Shown: positions 39,766-47,491 of the stretch, one piece after another
Position numbering within the stretch: the first letter of the stretch is position 1
Layout: each line of letters begins with the position of its first letter
NCBI GenBank assembly: GCA_011389735.1
Contig: JAABTS010000003.1
Coordinates: 1 to 64,000, forward strand
Source: Desulfobacteraceae bacterium
Lineage (GTDB): Bacteria; Desulfobacterota; Desulfobacteria; Desulfobacterales; JAABTS01
Length of the DNA stretch: 64,000 nucleotides
Reading direction: 5' to 3'
Translations under genes and position numbers: made by a program
Notes under the pieces: generated by a model
Databases searched by the model: none
What the model saw: only the letters and a program-made list of their open reading frames with translations
Told to the model about the DNA's origin: nothing

Positions 39766-39939
39766 GGGCTTGGTTCTAATTTCGGCCATAATTTCTCGGG
39801 TTGCTCTGGAGCGGCAAAGCCGGAGACCGCTCTTCGTAAGTCGCGGGTTACAAACCCGCTCAGAGCAAGAGACCCGCTCAGAGGGGGTTTGCACCCCCCG
39901 GCTTACCCTGGCGCTCCGGCCGATCTTAGAATCAAGCCC
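39766..39939 (+). mobile_element. Family B MITE-like element (copy 2), 174 bp, with perfect 8-bp TSD
   Basis: TIRs GGGCTTGGTTCTAA / TTAGAATCAAGCCC; AAATCCTG at 39758-39765 and 39940-39947. Confidence 0.9.
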
Positions 39940-40009
39940 AAATCCTGTTATACCTTTCAGGTGGTTATTTCAGTGCGTTATCGCTATGAAACAAACGGTT
40001 TGTGTTTTA

Positions 40010-40110
40010 TTGGTTTCCAGAGATTAAATATCACTGAGCTGCCGGACTACATGAACAGTATGGTCGCGGGCCTGTATTCTTGTGAAATTTATTGTTTGAA
40101 ATCCTGCGCC
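40010..40110. repeat. Degenerate family A element
   Basis: GGTTTCCAGAGATTAAATATCACTGAGCTG...TTCTTGTGAAATTTATTGTTTGAAATCCTG. Confidence 0.5.
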
Positions 40111-40253
40111 TTCTTTCGCTATCCATTTGAGAGATCCTACCTGAAAAACCCATGGAATCATCCCATATTATCATCTTGACTTTTAACAATGAATTTGCTC
40201 TCATTCTAATACGTTTTATGAGATTGAACTTCTTTACGGCGCAATAGATTTTC

Positions 40254-40349
40254 AGAATTTAAATTTCATAAGGCGGCGGGCCGGGGATCATACCATTAGT
40301 ATATCTCTGGGCGACAACACAATGAAATTTGATTTCCGGAAGGCTGTAT
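40254..40349. repeat. Family A palindromic element
   Basis: ATAGATTTTCAGAATTTAAATTTCATAAGGCGGCGGGCCGGGGATCATACC...ACAACACAATGAAATTTGATTTCCGGAAGGCTGTAT. Confidence 0.8.
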
Positions 40350-40446
40350 TTCCATTCTCGACCATTCAGGAAGCCGCCGAGGCCCATATGAAAAACCTTG
40401 TTTTGAACAATATCAAGAACCAAAGACGTTTATGGAGGAACGAAGC

Positions 40447-41418
40447 ATGAAAACACGTATAACCGAGCTTTTTAGCATTCAGCATCCGATTATCCAGGGC
40501 GGGATGCATTATGTATCTTTTGCGGAACTGGCTGCGGCGGTTTCGAACGCCGGCGGACTGGGAATCATCACCGCACTGACTCAAAAAACCCCGGCGGATC
40601 TCGCCAAAGAAATCGCGCGATGCCGGGAAATGACCGACAAGCCGTTCGGCGTGAATCTGACCTTTCTGCCTACAGTGACGGCTCCGGATTATCCGGGATA
40701 TATCGGCGCGATCATCGACGGCGGGGTGAAAATTGTTGAAACCGCGGGCCGGAACCCTCAGGAACATCTGCCCGGACTGAAAGACGCAGGGATAAAGGTA
40801 ATTCACAAATGCACATCGGTCCGCCACGCACTGAAGGCCGAATCCATCGGTTGTGACGCGGTGTCGGTGGATGGATTCGAATGCGGCGGACATCCGGGCG
40901 AGGATGATATCCCAAATATGATTTTGTTGCCCAGGGCTGCTGAAGAACTCAAAATACCATTCGTCGCATCAGGAGGCATGGCGAACGGCCGCAGCCTGGC
41001 CGCTTCCCTGGCGCTGGGAGCGGACGGGATCAATATGGGCACCCGCTTCATAGCTACAAAAGAGGCGCCGGTTCATGAAAATGTGAAAAAGGCCGTCGTG
41101 GCGGCTACGGAACTTGACACCCGCCTGGTTATGCGGCCTTTGAGGAACACCGAACGGGTAATGAGAAACGCCGCCGTGGACCGGTTGCTGGAAAAAGAAG
41201 CTTCCCTTGGGCATGATATCAAATTCGAGGATATTATCGAAGAGGTGGCCGGCGTATATCCCAAAATTATGATGGAAGGAGATATGGATGCGGGCGCATG
41301 GTCCTGCGGGATGGTGGCGGGATTGATCCATGATATTCCCACTTGCCGGGAGCTTGTTGATCGAATTATGTCCGAGGCCGAAGGTATTATTCGAAATCGG
41401 CTGGCGTCGATGCTGTAA
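40447..41418 (+). CDS. NAD(P)H-dependent flavin oxidoreductase / nitronate monooxygenase family
   Basis: HPIIQGGMHYVSFAELAAAVSNAGGLGIITAL, FECGGHPGEDD, VASGGMANGRSLAASLALGADGINMGTRF. Confidence 0.92.
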   Translation: MKTRITELFSIQHPIIQGGMHYVSFAELAAAVSNAGGLGIITALTQKTPADLAKEIARCREMTDKPFGVNLTFLPTVTAPDYPGYIGAIIDGGVKIVETAGRNPQEHLPGLKDAGIKVIHKCTSVRHALKAESIGCDAVSVDGFECGGHPGEDDIPNMILLPRAAEELKIPFVASGGMANGRSLAASLALGADGINMGTRFIATKEAPVHENVKKAVVAATELDTRLVMRPLRNTERVMRNAAVDRLLEKEASLGHDIKFEDIIEEVAGVYPKIMMEGDMDAGAWSCGMVAGLIHDIPTCRELVDRIMSEAEGIIRNRLASML

Positions 41419-41500
41419 AGATATGATCCCGCCGGATTGTGATGTTTAATGCTTGAACGAAAAGTTTCAAAATACGGCTCCGATCGGGTTTGTAACCCGC

Positions 41501-41640
41501 GCGGGCATCTTTCATAAATGCTGATAAATAGTTTACACTTCCCAAATCGGTATCGAAATCGGCATCGGTATCGGTATCGAATTATTTCGATCCCGATCCC
41601 GATTTTGATGAAACTGTAAACAAGAAATGAAGGATGCCGG
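41501..41640. repeat. Large imperfect inverted repeat with nested hexamer (ATCGGT) hairpin
   Basis: Outer arms GCGGGCATCTTTCAT..GTTTACA / TGTAAAC..ATGAAGGATGCCGGC; inner ATCGGTATCGGTATCGAATTATTTCGATCCCGATCCCGAT. Confidence 0.7.
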
Positions 41641-41890
41641 CATTTTCGTATATTTCGTGTATTTCGTGGTAGTCTCCAAAATATAATCGGCCGGTTTTCG
41701 AACCAGGCCCTATTGTCGGAGAAAATACAAATCGTATGTCTTTCGCCGACGACGCTCTGAAATTGAGAGTCTGAAATCGGATATAATATCTTGACTATCA
41801 GGGGGAATCAAAGTAAAGCGTATACATGAACGGCTGTTTTATTTATCCTTAATAATTGTAACGATTAATTTGTGGAAAGGAATTCATGTT

Positions 41891-42583
41891 ATGAGATGCA
41901 AAATTTTTAAAGCTTTGATGATTACCGCAACATTCCTTGTGTTTGTTTCGCCCGCCGCCTTCGCAGACCTTGAATGGGTTTCCGAGGAAATAACCCGGGG
42001 AGTCCCCGGCGAGCAGGACGGCTCCGTCATGGTCAAAAATTACTATAAAGACGACGCTATCCGTACGGAAAGAGGAAACGAAATCATGATTATGGATTAT
42101 AACACCATGACCATGTATCAGATTAACGAGAGTGATAAAACGTATACAAAGACGAATCTGGATGAAATGATGGGCGGCGGGGACAGTGAAGAAGCCAGGG
42201 GGATGCAGGCGATGATGCAATCGATGATGAGCAGTGTCAAAGTTGTTCCGTCTGACGAGAAAAAGACCGTTGCGGGATATGATTGTAAAAAATATATGAT
42301 TTCTTTCATGATGGTAAACAGCGAGTACTGGGTGTCCAAAGATGTGAAAGGGTATGAGGAATTAAAATCCGTGAACAAAAAATTGTCTTCGAAATTCAAA
42401 AACAATCCAATGCTCAAGATGACCAATTTTACGGCTATGCTTGATGAAATGGACGGGTTTCCGGTGCAGATGATTGTCAATGTGATGGGTGGGACGACTA
42501 CAACGACGTTGAAATCCATGACCCAAAAAAAATCTCTTGGCAAGAGTCTGTTTACTGTTCCGGCGGGGTATAAACTTCAGTAA
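41891..42583 (+). CDS. DUF4412-like secreted protein
   Basis: Signal peptide; YNTMTMYQINESDKTYTKTNLDEM; KKTVAGYDCKKYMI. Confidence 0.65.
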   Translation: MRCKIFKALMITATFLVFVSPAAFADLEWVSEEITRGVPGEQDGSVMVKNYYKDDAIRTERGNEIMIMDYNTMTMYQINESDKTYTKTNLDEMMGGGDSEEARGMQAMMQSMMSSVKVVPSDEKKTVAGYDCKKYMISFMMVNSEYWVSKDVKGYEELKSVNKKLSSKFKNNPMLKMTNFTAMLDEMDGFPVQMIVNVMGGTTTTTLKSMTQKKSLGKSLFTVPAGYKLQ

Positions 42584-42696
42584 AAAAGGCGTTGATTGAT
42601 TCCGTCTTTGGCGAGCGCTAAAAAAAGGGGAACGATAGGTTTTCAAATTGTCATGATTCCGGCGGATGAAAATTCGCCGGATACGGAGGTGTTTTC

Positions 42697-43071
42697 ATGC
42701 AATGTCCGAAATGTCTTAACGAAATGGAGAAAGTGGTCTTTGAGCATGTAGAGATCGATCGCTGCGACGAATGCCGCGGAATTTGGTTTGACGATCTGGA
42801 GCACGAGGAATTGAAAGTCTTAAAGGGCGCCGAGATTGTAGACGATGGAGATGTTCGGGTTGGAAAAGAATTTAACAAGATTGACCGCATTGTATGTCCA
42901 AAATGCAAAACACGCATGATTCGCATGGTGGATCGCGTTCAGCCCCATATCTGGTATGAATCCTGTTCCGTTTGCAATGGTTTGTTTTTCGACGCCGGTG
43001 AATTCAACGATTACAGGGAGCTAACCATTATTGACCGGTTCAGGGATTTGCTGGTAAAGGAAAGACGGTAA
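42697..43071 (+). CDS. TFIIB-type zinc-binding protein, two zinc modules
   Basis: MQCPKCLNEMEKVVFEHVEIDRCDECRGIWFDDLE and CPKCKTRMIRMV..YESCSVCNGLFFDAGE. Confidence 0.82.
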   Translation: MQCPKCLNEMEKVVFEHVEIDRCDECRGIWFDDLEHEELKVLKGAEIVDDGDVRVGKEFNKIDRIVCPKCKTRMIRMVDRVQPHIWYESCSVCNGLFFDAGEFNDYRELTIIDRFRDLLVKERR

Positions 43072-43080
43072 TCGGCGGTT

Positions 43081-44241
43081 ATGATGTTTCAATTTCATTG
43101 TCCCACCCGTATCCGTTTCGGCTCCGGAATTCTCGATGACGCTGTTTCGGATATAGCCCGATTTGGAAGGCGAGTGTTGTTGTTGAGCGGTTCGGATTTC
43201 AGCCGGATTGAATCGGTTTATGGTATGCTCCAACACAAGGGATTGTCCGTGGTTCACGCCGAAGTGAACAGAGAACCCGCCGCCGAGACCGTGCTTGCAT
43301 GTGTTGATCAGGGCGTGGGCAACGCATGTGATTGCGTGGTCGCCGTGGGCGGAGGTAGCGTTATAGACGCCGGTAAAGCCGTTTCCGCGCTCATGACGAA
43401 CCGAAAAAACGTTTTTGAATATCTGGAGGTGGTGGGTGAAGGCAAGCCGTTGACGCGCCGTCCGGCGCCGTTGGTCGCGATTCCCACCACGGCCGGTTCA
43501 GGCGCCGAAGTAACCCGGAACGCAGTCCTGACGGTCCAGGAGCATAGGGTCAAGGTCAGCTTGAGGAGCGATCTTTTGTTTCCGAACCTGGCCATCGTCG
43601 ATCCGGAACTGACCCGCTCCATGCCTCCTAACATAACGGCGAACACTGGTATGGACGCTTTTGTGCAGGTTGTCGAACCTTACGTGTCTTTGAAGGCAAA
43701 TCCGTATACGGACGCCGTTTGCCGGGATGCGGTCGCCCGCGCCGTCCGGTGGTTGAAAATCGCGTTTGAAAACGGAGACGACATGACGGCCCGAGAGAAT
43801 ATGTCGCTGGTGAGTTTATCCGGCGGGATCGCCCTGTCCAATTCGGGATTGGGAGCGGTTCATGGATTTGCGGCGCCGGTGGGCGGCATGTTCGAAATTC
43901 CACACGGCGCAGTCTGCGCAAGGCTTTTGCCTCATGTGGCGGCCGCCAATATTCGAGCGCTCAAACAAAGATCGCCGGATTCCCTCATACTGGCGCGGTA
44001 TGCTGAACTGGCGGCCATGATGACCGGTAATCCGGATGCGACCCCGGAAGCGGGAACAGATTGGATTCATCGGCTTTTGGACGATTTGAAGGTTCCCCCG
44101 CTTTCGGATTTCGGAGTTACTCCGGACGCATTTCACACAATTGCTGAAAAAGCCGCTGCATCCAGCAGTATGAAAGCCAATCCTGTCGTTTTGACGCCGG
44201 AAGAACTTGTAGGCGTTCTTGAATCCGAATCCATGAACTGA
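43081..44241 (+). CDS. Iron-containing alcohol dehydrogenase
   Basis: FGSGILDD, VGGGSVIDAGKAVSAL, PTTAGSGAEVTRNAV, HGFAAPVGGMFEIPHGAVCARLLP. Confidence 0.92.
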   Translation: MMFQFHCPTRIRFGSGILDDAVSDIARFGRRVLLLSGSDFSRIESVYGMLQHKGLSVVHAEVNREPAAETVLACVDQGVGNACDCVVAVGGGSVIDAGKAVSALMTNRKNVFEYLEVVGEGKPLTRRPAPLVAIPTTAGSGAEVTRNAVLTVQEHRVKVSLRSDLLFPNLAIVDPELTRSMPPNITANTGMDAFVQVVEPYVSLKANPYTDAVCRDAVARAVRWLKIAFENGDDMTARENMSLVSLSGGIALSNSGLGAVHGFAAPVGGMFEIPHGAVCARLLPHVAAANIRALKQRSPDSLILARYAELAAMMTGNPDATPEAGTDWIHRLLDDLKVPPLSDFGVTPDAFHTIAEKAAASSSMKANPVVLTPEELVGVLESESMN

Positions 44242-44266
44242 TTTACGGCCCGACCGGCCGAATTTA

Positions 44267-44424
44267 CATAGAACTTCAGAAATTTTATTTCACGAAGCGT
44301 GGGGGCCTGGAATTATACTATTGGTTTTCAGATATTACATTTCAGAAGGATATAGGCGGGAGATAATGCAAGTCGTATATCCCAGGCCCGCAACACAGCG
44401 AAATTAAATTTCCGGGATGCGATT
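44267..44424. repeat. Family A element with internal duplicated arm
   Basis: CATAGAACTTCAGAAATTTTATTTCACGAAGCG...GGTTTTCAGATATTACATTTCAG...GTATATCCCAGGCCCGCAACACAGCGAAATTAAATTTCCGG. Confidence 0.65.
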
Positions 44425-44518
44425 GTTTTTTTCAGATGCGGATTAAACAAGTTCCAATTTCGTTTTACAATTGGTTCTAAACAGAGTAAAATCCGCATAA
44501 ACTGTCAGCCGGAGGAAT

Positions 44519-44799
44519 TATAGCCTTCCGGCAATCAAATTTCGGGCTTGGTTCTAATTTCGGCCATAATTTCTCGGGTTGGAGCGCCAAAGCCGGAGAA
44601 CGCGCTTCGTAAGTCGCGGGTTACAAACCCGTTCAGAGCAAGAGACCCGCTCAGAGGGGGTTTGCAACCCCCGGCTTACACTGGGCTCCGGCCGATCTTA
44701 GAACCAAGCCCCAAATTTCACTGCGTTGTCGGCCCGGGATATACGAATAGTATGATCCCGGGCCTGCCGCCTTGTGAAACTTAATTTCTGAAAACCTAT
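44519..44799. repeat. Family A element interrupted by family B copy 3
   Basis: TATAGCCTTCCGGCAATCAAATTTC | B element | CAAATTTCACTGCGTTGTCGGCCCGGGATATACGAATAGTATGATCCCGGGCCTGCCGCCTTGTGAAACTTAATTTCTGAAAACCTAT. Confidence 0.9.
44544..44711 (+). mobile_element. Family B MITE-like element (copy 3), 168 bp, with perfect 8-bp TSD
   Basis: GGGCTTGGTTCTAA...TTAGAACCAAGCCC; CAAATTTC at 44536-44543 and 44712-44719. Confidence 0.93.
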
Positions 44800-44836
44800 G
44801 GAATCATACCATGTTTTGTATCGAGGAGGAAAAAAA

Positions 44837-45337
44837 ATGGCGTCCATTACCCTGCAAGGCAACGAAATTCACACCATTGGGGATCTTCCGAATGTGGGCC
44901 GTCCCGGTCCTGATTTTTTATTGACGAAAACAGATCTTTCAGATGTTAAACCGTCTGATTTTTCAGGCAAGCGAATTGTCTTGAACATTTTTCCGAGCAT
45001 CGATACGCCGGTTTGCGCCATGTCGGTGAGAAAGTTCAATGAACTGGCGAGTTCGCTGAATAACACGTTGGTTTTGTGTGTATCCAAAGATTTGCCGTTC
45101 GCTCACGCCCGGTTCTGCGGCGCGGAAGGGCTGGAAAACGTGATATCGGCGTCCGAGATGAGAAACCATGATTTCGGAGACCGTTACGGCGTGAGAATGA
45201 TCGACGGTCCAATGGCCGGTCTTCTGGCCCGTTCGATTGTTATACTGGATGAATCAGGAACAGTGGTTTACGGCCGGTTGGCGCCGGAAATAAAGGAAGA
45301 ACCGGATTATGACAGCGCCGTCTCCGTTTTGAAATGA
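44837..45337 (+). CDS. tpx: Thiol peroxidase
   Basis: LNIFPSIDTPVCAMSVRKFNELA, KDLPFAHARFCGAEGLENV; ATG at 44837 after AGGAGG. Confidence 0.95.
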   Translation: MASITLQGNEIHTIGDLPNVGRPGPDFLLTKTDLSDVKPSDFSGKRIVLNIFPSIDTPVCAMSVRKFNELASSLNNTLVLCVSKDLPFAHARFCGAEGLENVISASEMRNHDFGDRYGVRMIDGPMAGLLARSIVILDESGTVVYGRLAPEIKEEPDYDSAVSVLK

Positions 45338-45363
45338 AAAGTCCGAAATCCCAAAATGTCGCG

Positions 45364-45468
45364 TACAGGTTTTTAGAAATTTAATTTTTCAAGGCGGCGG
45401 GCCCGGGAACATACTGTTCGTATAACCCAGGCTGACAAGCAGTGAAATTTGATTTCCGGAAAGCTATA
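45364..45468. repeat. Family A palindromic element
   Basis: TACAGGTTTTTAGAAATTTAATTTTTCAAGGCGGCGGGCCCGGGAACATACTGTTCGTATAACCCAGGCTGACAAGCAGTGAAATTTGATTTCCGGAAAGCTATA. Confidence 0.85.
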
Positions 45469-45479
45469 TTTTTGTGTAA

Positions 45480-45601
45480 GGGAATTTACTGGAAATAAAC
45501 TATCCAATATTGCGCTGAATTTTAGTTCGTATTCTGTGATACAATACGGAATACTATCCAAAAGGCAACCAAGATGGGAAGTTCATTTTCTGTGGCTTCC
45601 C
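45480..45601. repeat. Family C element, long variant (122 bp), flanked by TAA
   Basis: TAA-GGGAATTTACTGGAAATAAACTATCCAATATTG...ATGGGAAGTTCATTTTCTGTGGCTTCCC-TAA. Confidence 0.75.
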
Positions 45602-45636
45602 TAATGATGAATCATCACCAGGATTAGGGAATTAAG

Positions 45637-47157
45637 ATGGGAAAGCAAGCAAAAACGGCGATTACGCCGACTCGTGAAGAAAATTTTTCAGAATGGTATC
45701 AACAGGTGGTCAAAGCGTCGGATATGGCCGAAAGATCCCCGGTCAGGGGGTGCATGGTTATCAAACCCTGGGGGTACGCGCTTTGGGAAAATATCATGGC
45801 GGGCATGGACGGAATGTTCAAACGAACAGGCGTGAAAAACGCCTATTTTCCGCTTTTCATTCCATTGAGTTTTCTGGAAAAGGAAGCTGAGCATGTGGAA
45901 GGGTTCGCCAAAGAATGTGCTGTCGTGACGCATCACCGGCTAGAAAAAGGTTCTGAAGGCAATCTCGTTCCATCGGGAAAACTGGCTGAACCTTTGGTTG
46001 TCAGACCGACGTCCGAAACGATTATCGGGCATTCGTTTTCGAATTGGGTCAGCAGTTACCGGGATTTGCCGTTGCTGATCAATCAATGGGCGAATGTGGT
46101 TCGATGGGAAATGCGGACTAGAATTTTTTTGAGAACGAGCGAGTTTCTATGGCAGGAAGGCCACACGGCTCATGCTTCCGAAACCGAAGCCGTCGAACGA
46201 ACCAAAATGATGCTCGATGTTTATGCGGATTTTTCCGAACAGTATCTGGCCATGCCGGTGATTAAAGGTCGGAAATCATCGTCGGAACGGTTTCCCGGCG
46301 CAGTGGACACGTTGTGCATTGAAGCGATGATGCAGGATCGCAAGGCGCTTCAGGCGGGGACATCCCATTTCCTGGGGCAAAATTTTTCAAAAGCCTCGGG
46401 TATCAAGTTCCAAACCGCCGAAGAAACCGAAGAATACGCCTGGACAACGTCCTGGGGAGCTTCGACCCGCATGATCGGCGGTGTCATTATGACTCACGGC
46501 GACGATGACGGCGTGATCATGCCGCCCCGGGTGTCGCCGGCCCATGTCGTACTTCTGCCCATTGTCAGAAAACCGGAAGACCGTTCAAAAGTCATGGAAT
46601 TTACGGAAGCGCTGTCGGCCGCGTTGCGCGATATCCGGTATCACGAAAATTATATTGGAGTTGAAATTGATGATCGGGATATCGGCGGGGCCAGAGGCTG
46701 GGATTGGATCAAAAAGGGAATTCCCGTCCGGGTTGAAATCGGCCCTCGAGATATCGCCGAAGATTCCGTTTTTATGGGCAGAAGGGATAAAGCGTACAAA
46801 GAAAAAACATCCCTGAAAAGGGACGCATTTCTTAATTCAATTACATTGATTCTTGATGAAATACAGAATAATATTTATAATAAGGCAATGGAGTTCAGGG
46901 ACTCCAATACGGTGGAAATCACCGATAAGGATCGTTTTTACAGCTATTTTACCCCGGAAGATCCCGAAAATCCGGAAATACACGGCGGGTTCGCCGTTTC
47001 ACGGTGGTGTGGAAACGAGGCCTGTGAATCGAGCGTCAAGGAGGATCTAAGCGTCACTATTCGATGCCTTCCATTTGACGCTGTCGGTGAATCCGGTAAA
47101 TGTATCTGCTGCGGCTCAGACGCCGCAAACACTGCAATTTTTTCAAAAGCCTATTGA
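45637..47157 (+). CDS. proS: Prolyl-tRNA synthetase (archaeal/eukaryotic-type, with C-terminal zinc domain)
   Basis: EENFSEWYQQVVKASDMAERSPVRGCMVIKPWGYALWENI; FLWQEGHTAHA; C-terminal tyrosine. Confidence 0.95.
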   Translation: MGKQAKTAITPTREENFSEWYQQVVKASDMAERSPVRGCMVIKPWGYALWENIMAGMDGMFKRTGVKNAYFPLFIPLSFLEKEAEHVEGFAKECAVVTHHRLEKGSEGNLVPSGKLAEPLVVRPTSETIIGHSFSNWVSSYRDLPLLINQWANVVRWEMRTRIFLRTSEFLWQEGHTAHASETEAVERTKMMLDVYADFSEQYLAMPVIKGRKSSSERFPGAVDTLCIEAMMQDRKALQAGTSHFLGQNFSKASGIKFQTAEETEEYAWTTSWGASTRMIGGVIMTHGDDDGVIMPPRVSPAHVVLLPIVRKPEDRSKVMEFTEALSAALRDIRYHENYIGVEIDDRDIGGARGWDWIKKGIPVRVEIGPRDIAEDSVFMGRRDKAYKEKTSLKRDAFLNSITLILDEIQNNIYNKAMEFRDSNTVEITDKDRFYSYFTPEDPENPEIHGGFAVSRWCGNEACESSVKEDLSVTIRCLPFDAVGESGKCICCGSDAANTAIFSKAY

Positions 47158-47167
47158 TGAATAAAAT

Positions 47168-47341
47168 GGGCTTGATTCTAAGAGCGGCCGGAGCGCCAGG
47201 GTAAGCCGGGGGTTGCAAACCCCCTCTGAGCGGGTCTCTTGCTCTGAGCGGGTTTATAGCCCGCGACTTACGAAGTTCGGTCTCCGGCTTTGGCGCTCCA
47301 GAGCAATCCGAGAAATTATGGCCGAAATTAGAACCAAGCCC
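47168..47341 (-). mobile_element. Family B MITE-like element (copy 4, reverse orientation), 174 bp, with perfect 8-bp TSD
   Basis: GGGCTTGATTCTAA...TTAGAACCAAGCCC; AATAAAAT at 47160-47167 and 47342-47349. Confidence 0.92.
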
Positions 47342-47491
47342 AATAAAATTATGGTCTTCCGGAAATTAAATTTCCGAAAAGCTTATAGAAATAACAGGGG
47401 AGGGGAGACGCCTCGTTTTCCCTGTCCGGCGCAATCATTGAAAACTATAATCGGGTTGTTCATCAGCGGGGGGCAATAAAAGACGTCCAAA

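Noticed and set aside
39770-40027. ORF-track ORFs inside family B elements (39770..40027, 44548..44784, 47213..47479)
   Set aside because: Related peptides (MVLISAIISRV..) arise from the repeat sequence itself; they overlap inverted repeats and flanking DNA and show no protein-like conservation beyond the repeat.
44519-44799. Interpretation as a single long composite terminator
   Set aside because: The exact 8-bp duplication and restoration of family A on excision support insertion rather than a native structure.
45637-47157. Archaeal/eukaryotic-type ProS as evidence of recent horizontal transfer
   Set aside because: This ProS type is common in several bacterial phyla; no compositional or contextual evidence of recent transfer.
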